Below, piece after piece: positions 1 through 9,059 of a stretch of DNA of 50,877 nt. Under the pieces are notes generated by a model. It searched no databases, had not been told where the DNA came from, and saw only the letters and a program-made list of their open reading frames with translations. The stretch lies in NCBI GenBank assembly GCA_947589385.1, contig CANPZW010000003.1, positions 1 through 50,877 on the forward strand. The letters run 5' to 3'. This stretch comes from an uncultured Clostridia bacterium. GTDB taxonomy: Bacteria; Bacillota; Clostridia; Christensenellales; Borkfalkiaceae. The position numbers were made by a program, and so were the translations under genes. Numbering within the stretch: the stretch's first letter is position 1; each line of letters starts with the position of its first letter.

Positions 1-2
1 TT

Positions 3-209
3 TATCTTACAAAAAACCTGTTGATTTATTTAACTTTTTTATCTCAAACTGTTGCACTTAGTTTGACAATTCAATATAACGAAAACCACACGATAGTCGC
101 GTGGTTCAAAGAGGCTAATGCCGATGTACACGCAATAATTACAACGCTAAGCGATAAAAATTTATTGTTTTTGGGCTTTTTGGCTTTTTTATTGCCGCGG
201 CTTCAATAG
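3..209 (+). other. Unassigned reading-frame stub at the window edge
   Basis: One frame is open from the window edge to a stop at 209 (a TTG at 21 could start it), ending in a hydrophobic stretch. I recognise no family. In the +2 frame, after the T6 run at 185-190, the sequence continues as a plausible membrane segment followed by Lys-rich residues, so the end of an upstream gene may be frameshifted here. The rest of 1-326 holds only the terminator at 257-293. This may be the tail of a gene entering from the left, or non-coding DNA. Confidence 0.2.
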
Positions 210-256
210 GCTTTTGCCAAGGAGCGGTAAAGGTTAAGAAAAATATTTTAAAGATA

Positions 257-293
257 GAAGAAAAGCGTATTCACGGCGAATACGCTTTTCTTC
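257..293. terminator. Bidirectional intrinsic terminator between the left-edge region and spoVG
   Basis: A perfect 16 bp inverted repeat (257-272 with 278-293) has a 5 nt loop ACGGC. The left arm is A-rich and the right arm T-rich, so it can end transcription from both sides. It lies 34 nt past the stop codon of spoVG, which reads leftward. Confidence 0.8.
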
Positions 294-326
294 ATACAAA
301 CTCAGTATTATTTAACTGACGAAATT

Positions 327-602
327 CTAAGATGACTTATTTCTGTCAAGCTCGTCGTTGTAAGCTTTAAGGATAGCCTGTTTTAAATATTCTCGGGTCT
401 CGGTATTCAGCGGATGCGCAATATCCTTATATTCGCCATCATTAGTTTTCCTGCTGGGCATCGCAATAAACGCGCCGTCGGCGGATTCTATCACCTTTAT
501 ATCGTGAACGACAAAGCAATCGTCGATGGTGATTGACGCAACGGCTTTAAGTTTATTGTCCTCCTTGTTAACTAATCTGATTCGTACATCTGAGATTTTC
601 AT
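327..602 (-). CDS. spoVG: SpoVG, nucleic-acid-binding regulator
   Basis: This 91-residue protein matches SpoVG along its whole length. It begins [11 protein letters not shown] and has the conserved central FIAMPSRK segment followed by DIAHPLN. SpoVG proteins are small site-specific DNA/RNA-binding regulators; in Bacillus SpoVG affects sporulation septation and cell division, and in other Firmicutes it affects virulence and cell-wall genes. The ATG at 602 is preceded by a GGAAGGTG ribosome site. A sigma-A promoter lies just upstream (638-666) and a terminator follows, so the gene is probably monocistronic. In Bacillus spoVG sits beside glmU (gcaD) and purR; here its divergent neighbour is murC. 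The family is clear, but its role in this organism is inferred. Confidence 0.95.
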   Translation of the reverse strand: MKISDVRIRLVNKEDNKLKAVASITIDDCFVVHDIKVIESADGAFIAMPSRKTNDGEYKDIAHPLNTETREYLKQAILKAYNDELDRNKSS

Positions 603-637
603 AACAGCACCTTCCAGATTATACTTTCATTATCTGC

Positions 638-666
638 ATTATACAATAAAATTTTATCGATTTCAA
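638..666 (-). promoter_or_regulatory. Sigma-A promoter of spoVG
   Basis: On the minus strand, TTGAAA (666-661) and TATAAT (643-638) are separated by exactly 17 bp. The start codon is 36 nt downstream of the -10 box. A second TATAAT at 623-618 has no matching -35 box. Confidence 0.75.
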
Positions 667-761
667 TACCCTAAATTAAAAATTATTACTTTTTTTATAA
701 AATTTTTGCAAAAAATTAAATTTTTGTGCTAAATTTGTCTTATTTTTGAATAAAATTTAAT

Positions 762-2090
762 ATGCACAAGAATATTCTCGATTGTTTTGACAGCTATTAT
801 TTTATCGGAATAGGCGGGGTAAGCATGAGCGCGCTCGCAAAATATCTTCTCGACTGCGGAAAGTTTGTTGCCGGCAGCGACATTTGCGGCGGCGATACGG
901 TTGACGAATTGCGGGGGGAGGGAATATCCGTCTGTACGGGCAGCGGCAGAGAGAGCATAGCCGACTTCGACGCCGTAATTTATTCCGATGCGATTCCCGA
1001 AAACGATATTCAGCTGGGCGAGGCGAGGTCGCTCGGTAAATTCATACTTTCAAGGGGACAGCTTTTAAGCGAGATTTCAAAAAGTTTCGGGCGCGTCATA
1101 GCCGTTTCGGGCTGTCACGGCAAAACAACCTGCACGGCTATGCTGGCGCATATTTTTTCGGCGGCGGGTAAGGGCTTTTGCGCGCATATAGGCGGAAAGG
1201 ACCTTAAATTCGGCAATTATTATCGCTGCGGAAGCGATTATTTTATAACCGAAGCATGCGAATACAAAAAAAATTTTCTTTTGTTGAAGCCAGACATCGC
1301 TGTGGTTCTCAATACTCGCCCCGACCACCTCGAATGTTACGGAAGCGAAGAAAATCTGAAACTTTGCTATTCGCGTTTCCTGTGCGGAGCGGAAGGGAAA
1401 ATCAGTCTTTACAAGGATATCGCAACGGACGGTCTTACATTCGGTTTTGACAAAAATGCCGACTATTATGCGGGGAATATTGCCGAAACAGACGGATTTT
1501 ATTCATTTAAAGTTTTCGAAAAGGGGTGCGAACTCGGAAACGTTTGCCTTAAAGTTTACGGAAAGCATAATATTTTGAACGCGCTCGCCGCAATAGCCGC
1601 CGCCCGCAGCGAAAAAATTTCCTTTACGGATATACAGGCGGGGCTCTCATCCTTCGAAGGCGTGGAAAGGCGGTTCGAAACTCTGGGGGAAAGCGGCGGG
1701 GTCAGATACATTGCCGACTACGCGCACCATCCCGATGAAATACGCGCTTCCGTAAGGACGGTGCAAAGGCTTGCGAAGGGCAGGCTTTTCGTGGTTTTTC
1801 AGCCTCATACATATTCCCGCACAAAAAATCTGATGAAACAATTCATAAAAGTGCTTTCTAATCTGAATAATCTTCTGATATACCGCACTTATGCGGCGAG
1901 GGAATATTACGACGACGCGGGCAGCGCGCTGACTTTGTCGCAGAAAATTAAAAAATCCCGCTATGGCGACGACGCGAAAGATATCGCGGAATTTATTTCG
2001 CGCGCTTCGGCGGGCGACGCCGTGCTATTTCTCGGCGCGGGTGATATTTACGATATTGCCAAAAAAGTTGTGGGCGGAATGTCGGACTGA
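762..2090 (+). CDS. murC: UDP-N-acetylmuramate--L-alanine ligase (MurC)
   Basis: MurC adds L-alanine to UDP-MurNAc, the first amino-acid step in making the cytoplasmic peptidoglycan precursor. The 442-residue length is normal. The N-terminal Rossmann region (YFIGIGGVSMSALA, residues 13-26) binds the UDP-sugar. The ATP loop is GCHGKTT at 117-123, where most MurC proteins have GTHGKTT. The C-terminal ligase domain carries YAHHPDEIRAS and QPHTYSRT. The ATG at 762 has no obvious ribosome site, and no strong promoter is visible in the AT-rich gap to spoVG. A strong terminator follows, so this looks like a single-gene unit. Confidence 0.95.
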   Translation: MHKNILDCFDSYYFIGIGGVSMSALAKYLLDCGKFVAGSDICGGDTVDELRGEGISVCTGSGRESIADFDAVIYSDAIPENDIQLGEARSLGKFILSRGQLLSEISKSFGRVIAVSGCHGKTTCTAMLAHIFSAAGKGFCAHIGGKDLKFGNYYRCGSDYFITEACEYKKNFLLLKPDIAVVLNTRPDHLECYGSEENLKLCYSRFLCGAEGKISLYKDIATDGLTFGFDKNADYYAGNIAETDGFYSFKVFEKGCELGNVCLKVYGKHNILNALAAIAAARSEKISFTDIQAGLSSFEGVERRFETLGESGGVRYIADYAHHPDEIRASVRTVQRLAKGRLFVVFQPHTYSRTKNLMKQFIKVLSNLNNLLIYRTYAAREYYDDAGSALTLSQKIKKSRYGDDAKDIAEFISRASAGDAVLFLGAGDIYDIAKKVVGGMSD

Positions 2091-2141
2091 ATTTGCCGCA
2101 TATTGCCGCGCCGATTTTAAAAATTAACGTATTAAGGGGAA

Positions 2142-2164
2142 ACGCGCCGAAAAGGCGCGTTTTT
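2142..2164 (+). terminator. Terminator after murC
   Basis: A 7 bp GC-rich stem, ACGCGCC (2142-2148) with GGCGCGT (2154-2160), has loop GAAAA and is followed by TTTT. It separates murC from the ftsK operon. Confidence 0.85.
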
Positions 2165-2211
2165 ATATATAAATATTTATATATAAAGTTTGCTTAACCG
2201 TCGCCATTTTG

Positions 2212-2240
2212 TTGTTATTTTTTTTATAAGATGTTATAAT
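2212..2240 (+). promoter_or_regulatory. Sigma-A promoter of the ftsK-nadE operon
   Basis: TTGTTA (2212-2217) and a perfect TATAAT (2235-2240) are separated by 17 bp. The ftsK start codon is 47 nt downstream of the -10 box. It is the only clear promoter before a co-directional block reaching 11981. Confidence 0.75.
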
Positions 2241-2287
2241 TGTTCTGAAAAAATATAATTGTACGTTCAGATTTCGGAGTTTAAAAA

Positions 2288-5200
2288 GTGTCATTGAAAA
2301 AACAACAAAATTCAGGCAAAATTTCTTATATTTTCACGCGCGAAACGATGGGAATGACCTTACTGCTTTTTAGCGCCATAGTATTTTTGATGCTGTTGAC
2401 GCGCGAAAAAGTTTTTGCGGGGCTCGGCACGGAAATTTGTACGTTTATGTACGGAACGTTCGGCTACGGCGCAATTCCCGTAACGGTCTATCTTGCGTAT
2501 TTCGGCGTAAGACTTACTTTCGGCAAAAGCGTAAAAATAAAAATGAGCTGCTTTCTGACTTTGACCGCCGCCGTGCTTGTGCTGTTTCTGCTGTTCCATT
2601 CCGTTACGACAAGGAATTTTGAGCTCGGCGGATTCGGAGGCTATCTTTCCGAATGTTATACAACGGCGAAGAACGGGTGGAGCGGCTATACTTTCGGCGG
2701 CGCGGCTTGCGGGATTCTCGTATATCCCGTCGCAAAACTCACTACGTTTATCGGCGCATACATAATTTATTCCGTTCTTTTTGCGCTTTGCGGGTATATT
2801 ATGTTCTATCTTATCAAGCGCAATATGCCTCCGAAAGAACAGAAGGAACAGGCGGAAAATGGCGCGCAGACGGAATCCGTTCCCGCCGAAACCTCTGCAA
2901 ATACCGTATCGGCAGATTCGGGTTATGCGCAGACCCCCGCGGCGCAGGCGAATTATGCCGACCCTAACGCGCAATTCGTAGCTCAGCCGCAAAATATTCA
3001 GCCGCAGCCCACTCAGCAGGTTTACGCTCAATATTCTCAGCCGGACGGTCAAACACAGAATTATCAGAATTATCAACAGCCTGCGGAGCAGCAGGGGTAT
3101 TATAACCAGCCAGCTGAACAGACGTATGGATATCCGCAATCTCAGGGACAAGCCTATACATATAGGCAACCTGAGGAACAGCAATATTCGTCATATTCTT
3201 CGTCCGCCCAATCGGACGAGGACGATAGATATTCCCGCCGCAATCTCGGCAGGAAAATTATATTCGAAAAGGGCGAATTTGACGCCGAAAGCTATAAAAG
3301 GAACATGATTTACAGCGGCGAGTCCTATTTTAACAAGCCCAAAGACGGAGTGGAATCGTATTTAAGTAACTTCAAAGTTTCACCTTCTTCTTCGGCTGGT
3401 TCTTCGGGCTCTTCCGGCTCGTCTCCGTCATCGGATTTCGGTAATTCGAGTACTTCGGGTTCGGGTTCTTCCGGTTATTCTGGCTCTTTCGGTTCGGCAA
3501 GTTCGTCAAGTTCGTCGGGTTATTCAAGTTCTTCCGGTTCGTCGAGTTCTGCGTTCGGCATTTCTTTCGGGTCGTCCTCGGGTTCATCCTCGGGCGCTTC
3601 GTATTTTTCTTCGCCTTCCGCGCTCTCCCGCGATATGTCGGATAGCGTAGAGGAGAATCCCCGCAGTTATACCGAAAGTTATCAGGAAGAAGTCGCAAGC
3701 AGACCCGTGGAAGAAACGCCGTCAAGCTATGTTTTCGGTGAAAAACCCGTTGAAAATCTCGACGGCGGTTTCGAAGATATCCCGCCTCGCGCGGGAGAAC
3801 GCAGGTCCGAGCCCATTTTCGGTGATAGAAATTCCGATTCCGAGCGGGGTTCTGCCGAGTTGCCGAGGGATATGGGCGTTGAGCGTGAGCGCGGCTCATT
3901 CGATATGCCGAGGGATAGCGCCGAGGAGCGTAGCACATTCGAACGCCCGCGTGAAATAAATATTGAACATGAGCGCACTTCATTCGAACGCCCGATTGAA
4001 AACAGGTCGGAGAACATCCGTTCGGAATCGGGCAGAGGGGGCGAATTGCGACGGGAAGGCGACGATTTTGTCCGCTTTACGCCCGAGCGAAACCCCGAAA
4101 AACGCGAAGAACCGCATGACCGCGAAGATTTAAGGCGGTTGTCCTCCGACAGGCAATCGGATGTTACGCCGCTGTTCGGCGGCGAAAGTTCCCGCGGGGA
4201 GAGAAATGCGTCCGACAGAGGCAGGACGGAAAATCCGGATTCCAAAGTAAATCTTTTTGACGACGACGAAAACGAGGCGGGCGAGGATGTTCTCGGGCTG
4301 TCTTCGAGGGGAGAGCGTTCCGATAGGGGAGGTTTATCCGAACCGGAGAGCGGCACTGCCGAGCGCGGCGAAAGAAGGGGGGACAGAAGACCGAACGACG
4401 CCGACGATTTGCGTTCCGCACGCAGAGAGGCGGGCTTCGGCGTTCCCTCTGCCGACAGGTGGAAACCCGCGGAAAAAGAAGTCAAGGAAGAACCGAAACC
4501 CGAAAAGCCGAAGCACGTATGGAAGAAGTACGTGCGCCCGTCGCTCGACCTTTTGGACGATTATCCCGAAAACAACAACGTTAATACGGGCGAAATAGAG
4601 GACAACAAGCGAATCATCGTCGAAACGCTTGAAAAATTCAAAATCCAAAGTCAGATTTCCAACGTTATAGTCGGTCCCGCGATTACCAGATACGACGTAA
4701 TTATTCCCGACAGAACGAACATAAAGCGCGCATTAAGCTACCGCGACGAGATTGCGCTTGCCCTTATGAAAGATAACGTTACGGTCTATCTGAATTACTC
4801 GAAGGGCGCTATTTCAATCGAAATCCCGAACAATAAACGCACGGTTGTCGGGCTTAAAGCGATGCTTGCAAGTCCCCAATACATAAATTGCAAGCCCAAT
4901 TCGCTTACTTTCGGGTTGGGCAAAAATGTAGAGGGCGCGGTCGTCTGCCCCGATATTACCAGAATGCCGCACTTGCTTGTAGCGGGTACTACGGGCAGCG
5001 GTAAATCCATCTGTCTGAACGCGCTTATCGTCAGTCTTTTATATAAATACGGACCGGAAGAACTGCGCCTTATTCTCGTTGACCCCAAACAGTCCGAATT
5101 TATCACATTCCGCAGATTGCCGCACCTTATGATAAACGAAATTCTCTACGACGTCGATAAGGTTATAAAGGCGCTGAATTGGGCTATAAAGGAAATGGAG

Positions 5201-6007
5201 CGCAGATATACTCTTTTCAAGGAGATGACCGAAAACGGCGTTGCAACGAGGAATCTGGATGAATACAACTTCAACTTGCCGGAAGGCGAGGAGAAGCTGC
5301 CGAAAATTCTAATAATTCTCGACGAATTCGGCGACCTGATGATGCAGGCGAAAAAGGATATCGAAATGCGAATTATCCGCCTTGCGCAGAAAGCGCGCGC
5401 CTGCGGTATTCATTTGATTCTTGCCACCCAGCGTCCTTCGGTGGATTGCATTACGGGTCTGATAAAATCCAACCTGCCTTCGCGTATAGGGTTTAAGGTC
5501 AACTCTTTTGACGATTCGCGTACGATTTTCGACGTGGGCGGCGCGGAAAAACTGCTCGGCATGGGCGATATGTATTTCCGCTCGGTTGAAAAACCCGAAC
5601 TTACGAGGATTCAAGGTTGTTATATCGATTCCAAAGAAGTGCAGAAAGTTACTAACTTCGTCCGCGACAACAACGAAACTTTCTTCGATGAGGAAGCCAC
5701 GGAATTTATCAATAAGGTTGAAGAACCCGAAAGTTCGGCTTCTGCGGGCGGAGAGGACGGAGAGGATTCCGGCGAAGGCAAGATGGACGATACCTATTTG
5801 AAGGCGTTGAAGTATTGCATACTTTCCAACCAGGCTTCCGTTTCAATGATACAGCGGCGGTTCCCCGTCGGCTATATCAAGGCGTGCAAGATAATCGACT
5901 GGATGGACAAGATGAACTACGTCACCAAATCGGAAGGCTCCAAGCCGAGAAAGGTGCTTATGACAATGGACGAATTTACAAACACCTACGGTGAAGTAGA
6001 TGATTGA
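2288..6007 (+). CDS. ftsK: DNA translocase FtsK/SpoIIIE with a very long low-complexity linker
   Basis: This is an ATP-driven DNA pump at the division or sporulation septum. Of 1239 residues, about 20-176 hold four or five membrane helices. Residues about 180-740 form a low-complexity linker: first Gln/Pro/Tyr-rich, then almost pure Ser/Gly, then Arg/Glu-rich. The motor follows from about 742, with Walker A GTTGSGKS at 900-907, LILVDPKQSEF downstream and ATQRPSVD near the end. A winged-helix gamma domain (about 1168-1239) reads oriented DNA signals. The GTG start at 2288 is chosen because a GGAG ribosome site precedes it by about 8 nt. The 3' end overlaps rimO by 8 nt. FtsK and SpoIIIE cannot be told apart here. 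The linker is far longer than in typical Firmicute homologues. Confidence 0.95.
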   Translation: MSLKKQQNSGKISYIFTRETMGMTLLLFSAIVFLMLLTREKVFAGLGTEICTFMYGTFGYGAIPVTVYLAYFGVRLTFGKSVKIKMSCFLTLTAAVLVLFLLFHSVTTRNFELGGFGGYLSECYTTAKNGWSGYTFGGAACGILVYPVAKLTTFIGAYIIYSVLFALCGYIMFYLIKRNMPPKEQKEQAENGAQTESVPAETSANTVSADSGYAQTPAAQANYADPNAQFVAQPQNIQPQPTQQVYAQYSQPDGQTQNYQNYQQPAEQQGYYNQPAEQTYGYPQSQGQAYTYRQPEEQQYSSYSSSAQSDEDDRYSRRNLGRKIIFEKGEFDAESYKRNMIYSGESYFNKPKDGVESYLSNFKVSPSSSAGSSGSSGSSPSSDFGNSSTSGSGSSGYSGSFGSASSSSSSGYSSSSGSSSSAFGISFGSSSGSSSGASYFSSPSALSRDMSDSVEENPRSYTESYQEEVASRPVEETPSSYVFGEKPVENLDGGFEDIPPRAGERRSEPIFGDRNSDSERGSAELPRDMGVERERGSFDMPRDSAEERSTFERPREINIEHERTSFERPIENRSENIRSESGRGGELRREGDDFVRFTPERNPEKREEPHDREDLRRLSSDRQSDVTPLFGGESSRGERNASDRGRTENPDSKVNLFDDDENEAGEDVLGLSSRGERSDRGGLSEPESGTAERGERRGDRRPNDADDLRSARREAGFGVPSADRWKPAEKEVKEEPKPEKPKHVWKKYVRPSLDLLDDYPENNNVNTGEIEDNKRIIVETLEKFKIQSQISNVIVGPAITRYDVIIPDRTNIKRALSYRDEIALALMKDNVTVYLNYSKGAISIEIPNNKRTVVGLKAMLASPQYINCKPNSLTFGLGKNVEGAVVCPDITRMPHLLVAGTTGSGKSICLNALIVSLLYKYGPEELRLILVDPKQSEFITFRRLPHLMINEILYDVDKVIKALNWAIKEMERRYTLFKEMTENGVATRNLDEYNFNLPEGEEKLPKILIILDEFGDLMMQAKKDIEMRIIRLAQKARACGIHLILATQRPSVDCITGLIKSNLPSRIGFKVNSFDDSRTIFDVGGAEKLLGMGDMYFRSVEKPELTRIQGCYIDSKEVQKVTNFVRDNNETFFDEEATEFINKVEEPESSASAGGEDGEDSGEGKMDDTYLKALKYCILSNQASVSMIQRRFPVGYIKACKIIDWMDKMNYVTKSEGSKPRKVLMTMDEFTNTYGEVDD

Positions 6008-7334
6008 TTTTACGCAAAAGAAATTCGGCGTAATTTCTCTCGGTTGCGACAAAAACAGGGTTGACAGCGAAAAACTTTTGTCGCTTATATGCGAAAAAGG
6101 ATGTACGGTTACGGACGATATTTCGGAAGCGCAGATTCTTATCGTAAATACCTGCGCTTTTCTGAACGAATCGCGCAAAGAAGCGATAGAGACGGTGCTG
6201 GACTGTTCCCTCCGTAAAAGCGATAAGCTTGAAAAACTTGTCGTGACAGGCTGTCTGCCGCAAAAATATATAGGGGAAATATTCAACGGACTTACGGAAG
6301 CAGACGTTTTTTTGGGCACGGGCGACTACGAAAATTTTTTCGCCGCGCTTGAAAAATCTTACGGCGGTGAGAGGGTGAATTTCGTCGGTACGGGTAAAGG
6401 CGCTTTGACTACGGACAGGCGCGTAACCACGCCACTGCATTATGCGTATCTGAAAATCGCCGACGGCTGTAACAACAGATGTACTTACTGCCTGATTCCC
6501 CAAATCCGCGGCTCGTACAAAAGCGAACCTATGGAAAGCCTTTTAACGGAGGCAGAGCGGCTCGGCGACGTTTCGGAGCTGATTTTGGTCGCGCAGGACG
6601 TCACGCGCTACGGCATAGATTTATATGGGCAAAAAAAATTAACGGAATTTTTGCAAAAACTGACTGCGCTTGTCAACATTAAAAGCGTAAGATTACTGTA
6701 TTGTTATCCCGATATGATAGACGACGGGTTGATTGAAGAAATTCGGGTCAATCCTAAAATTATAAAATACCTCGATATCCCGCTTCAACACAGCGAGGAC
6801 AGAATCTTAAAGCTTATGAACAGGAAGGGGGGCAGGGCGGAATATCTTGCCCTTATCCGTAAGCTTCGTGAAAAAATTCCCGGGATTGCGCTGCGCTCGA
6901 CCTTTATAGCGGGTTTTCCGGGCGAAACGGAGGAGGAATTCGAGGGGCTTTGCGATTTTTTAAGGGAAGCTAAACTCGAAAACTGCGGATTTTTCGCATA
7001 TTCGCGCGAGCTGGAAACCGCGGCATATAAGCTTAAAGGTCAGATAAATTATTTCGTTAAAAAATCGCGTGTAAGAAAGTTGTATGCAGTGCAGGAAGAG
7101 ATTTGCCGCGAAAAAATGCAGGGTTTTGTAGGCAAAAAAATCAAAGTGCTATGCGACGGCATAGATTACGAAAAAAGCTGTTTTTTCGGCAGGGCTTACT
7201 TTCAGGCTCCCGATATTGACGGAAAAGTATATTTCAACGCGCCTTCCGCCGCGCAGGGCGAATATATAGACGTTATTATAGACAGGGCGGACAGTTACGA
7301 CCTTTACGGTCGTACCGAGGATTTCGAATTATGA
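6000..7334 (+). CDS. rimO: Ribosomal protein S12 methylthiotransferase RimO
   Basis: RimO is a radical-SAM enzyme that adds a methylthio group to an aspartate of ribosomal protein S12 (Asp89 in E. coli). The 444-residue protein has the N-terminal methylthiotransferase domain opening with ISLGCDKNRVDSE, which is typical of RimO rather than MiaB. The radical-SAM cluster is CNNRCTYC with cysteines at 157, 161 and 164. A C-terminal TRAM domain binds the substrate. It overlaps ftsK by 8 nt and pgsA by 4 nt (ATGA), indicating translational coupling. Its paralogue MiaB is encoded at 27900-29225. Confidence 0.95.
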   Translation: MIDFTQKKFGVISLGCDKNRVDSEKLLSLICEKGCTVTDDISEAQILIVNTCAFLNESRKEAIETVLDCSLRKSDKLEKLVVTGCLPQKYIGEIFNGLTEADVFLGTGDYENFFAALEKSYGGERVNFVGTGKGALTTDRRVTTPLHYAYLKIADGCNNRCTYCLIPQIRGSYKSEPMESLLTEAERLGDVSELILVAQDVTRYGIDLYGQKKLTEFLQKLTALVNIKSVRLLYCYPDMIDDGLIEEIRVNPKIIKYLDIPLQHSEDRILKLMNRKGGRAEYLALIRKLREKIPGIALRSTFIAGFPGETEEEFEGLCDFLREAKLENCGFFAYSRELETAAYKLKGQINYFVKKSRVRKLYAVQEEICREKMQGFVGKKIKVLCDGIDYEKSCFFGRAYFQAPDIDGKVYFNAPSAAQGEYIDVIIDRADSYDLYGRTEDFEL

Positions 7335-7981
7335 ACGAACAGGATAAAAACAGCCGTGCATACAAGATTGCGGCGGGCGACGGTGGAATGAATCTTCCCA
7401 ATAAGCTTACGGTCAGCAGGGTGGTTATGATACCCGTATTCATCGTATTTTTTTACGTGAATTTTACGGGACACTACCTTGCCGCTCTCGCGGTATTCTG
7501 TCTTGCGTGCCTTACGGATTTTCTCGACGGCAAAATCGCGAGGAAGTATAACCTTGTAACGGACTTGGGAAAATTTCTCGACCCCATTGCCGATAAGGTT
7601 CTGGTGCTTTCGGCGCTTGTCGTAATGCTTACCGCGCCCCGATTTTTCACTTTTAAGTTGGGTTCGTGGGCGATTATTGCCGCAGGTTGCGGAGTAGCGG
7701 TAATTCTGGCACGGGAAATTATAGTAAGCGGGTTCAGAATGGTCGCCGCAGGCAAAGGTACTGTAATTGCCGCGGATATTTTCGGCAAATATAAGACCGT
7801 TACGCAGGATATAGCCATAGTGGTGCTTCTTGCCGGTGTCGGGATTGCGGAATTTACAGACCATATGGCATGCGATATTGTGCGCTACGTCGGGCTTGCG
7901 TTTTTTGCCCTTGCCGTAATTCTAACGGTAATATCGGGTACTAATTATCTTGTTAAAAACAGAGAAGTGCTTAAAAAATGA
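7331..7981 (+). CDS. pgsA: CDP-diacylglycerol--glycerol-3-phosphate 3-phosphatidyltransferase
   Basis: PgsA is an integral membrane enzyme making phosphatidylglycerol phosphate, the committed step to phosphatidylglycerol and cardiolipin. The CDP-alcohol phosphatidyltransferase motif is present around residues 64-90: DG, AR, then LGKFLDPIADK. Several hydrophobic helices follow. The ATG at 7331 overlaps the rimO stop and has GAGG about 11 nt upstream. A second Met at 7388 (MNLPNKLTVSR) matches the usual family start, so the first 19 residues may not be made. It overlaps cinA by 4 nt, in the conserved pgsA-cinA-recA order. Confidence 0.93.
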   Translation: MNEQDKNSRAYKIAAGDGGMNLPNKLTVSRVVMIPVFIVFFYVNFTGHYLAALAVFCLACLTDFLDGKIARKYNLVTDLGKFLDPIADKVLVLSALVVMLTAPRFFTFKLGSWAIIAAGCGVAVILAREIIVSGFRMVAAGKGTVIAADIFGKYKTVTQDIAIVVLLAGVGIAEFTDHMACDIVRYVGLAFFALAVILTVISGTNYLVKNREVLKK

Positions 7982-9045
7982 GCTTAAAAAACTGCTTAAT
8001 CGTTTTACGGAACAAAAAGGTAAACGACTTTGACGTTGCGAACTCGCTTATTAAAAAATTTGCTTCGCAAGGCGTTTATTTCGACAGGGTAGAATATTGC
8101 GCTTTCGACGACTCGGAGGAAATCACCCGCAGCGTGCGCGAATGTAAGGGTAATTATTCTGGGATTGTAATTCTGTGCCCGCAGGCGACTGTAAATGCGC
8201 TTAAAGCTTTTTCGGAAAAATTATTCGGCGGTAAATTCGAGGGCGTTGCGCTTTCCGCGGAGGGAACGGGCGTTTTTGTTATAAATTCTGACGACGCGGA
8301 AGGGCGAAAAAATGCCGCGGAACTTGTAATATCGAAGCTCGGTCGGCATATAGGCAGAATGTATATAAAGACCGTCGGCGCTTCGACCGCGGTTATAAAT
8401 GAAGCGATAGGAAAGGTAAAAAACATAAGCCCGCAGTGCGATTTTAACGTTACAAGCCGATATTCCGATTGCTCGATAGAGATAATCTATCCCCAGACAC
8501 TCGGGCAAGACGCCGTTGACGTAATTTACCGTTCCCTTATCGGCAGCCTTAACGAATATGTCTATGCAATAGAGGACGTGTCGCTTGCAGAAAGGCTTTA
8601 CCAGCTTTTAAAGCTTCGCCGTATCAAAATTTCCGTCGCGGAATCCTTTACGGGCGGCGGCATTGCTAAGCGTCTGGTGGAAGTGCCGGGCATAAGCGAG
8701 GTTTACTACGAGGGCGTGAACACCTATTCCAACGAATCCAAAACCAAACGCCTCGGCGTAAAACAGGTTACCTTGAAAAATCATGGCGCAGTGTCGGAAG
8801 ACACCGCTTACGAGATGGTGGAAGGACTTCTTAATACGGGCGGATGCGACGTAGCCGTTTCCACTACGGGCATAGCCGGACCCAATTCAGATTCCACTTC
8901 CAAGCCCGTGGGACTAATTTATATAGGAGTAGGTAAATCGGACGGAATTTCGGTTACCAAATACGAGCTTAAAGGCGACAGGCAGACAATTACGGAAACC
9001 GCGATAAATCTCGCTCTGTTTGCGGCGTTTAAAAAGATAAAATAA
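7978..9045 (+). CDS. cinA: CinA-family protein with a degenerate N-terminal domain
   Basis: The family joins an N-terminal MoCF-like ADP-ribose pyrophosphatase domain to a C-terminal NMN deamidase (PncC) domain, serving pyridine nucleotide recycling; it is often cotranscribed with recA and competence-linked. The C-terminal part, residues about 205-355, is well conserved ([33 protein letters not shown]). The KH-like middle is recognisable. The first 125 residues keep only general shape: the usual GDEL and GGLGPT-DD motifs are absent, and the 355-residue protein is some 55 residues shorter than typical CinA. The usual Cys in AESCTGG is Phe. It overlaps pgsA by 4 nt and lies 14 nt before recA. 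I expect deamidase activity but not pyrophosphatase activity. Confidence 0.85.
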   Translation: MSLKNCLIVLRNKKVNDFDVANSLIKKFASQGVYFDRVEYCAFDDSEEITRSVRECKGNYSGIVILCPQATVNALKAFSEKLFGGKFEGVALSAEGTGVFVINSDDAEGRKNAAELVISKLGRHIGRMYIKTVGASTAVINEAIGKVKNISPQCDFNVTSRYSDCSIEIIYPQTLGQDAVDVIYRSLIGSLNEYVYAIEDVSLAERLYQLLKLRRIKISVAESFTGGGIAKRLVEVPGISEVYYEGVNTYSNESKTKRLGVKQVTLKNHGAVSEDTAYEMVEGLLNTGGCDVAVSTTGIAGPNSDSTSKPVGLIYIGVGKSDGISVTKYELKGDRQTITETAINLALFAAFKKIK

Positions 9046-9059
9046 TTCAGGAGAAAAAT

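Noticed and set aside
2360-3184. 274-codon minus-strand frame opposite the ftsK N-terminus
   Set aside because: Leu/Arg/Ile-rich translation arises from the Gln/Tyr-rich linker read backwards.
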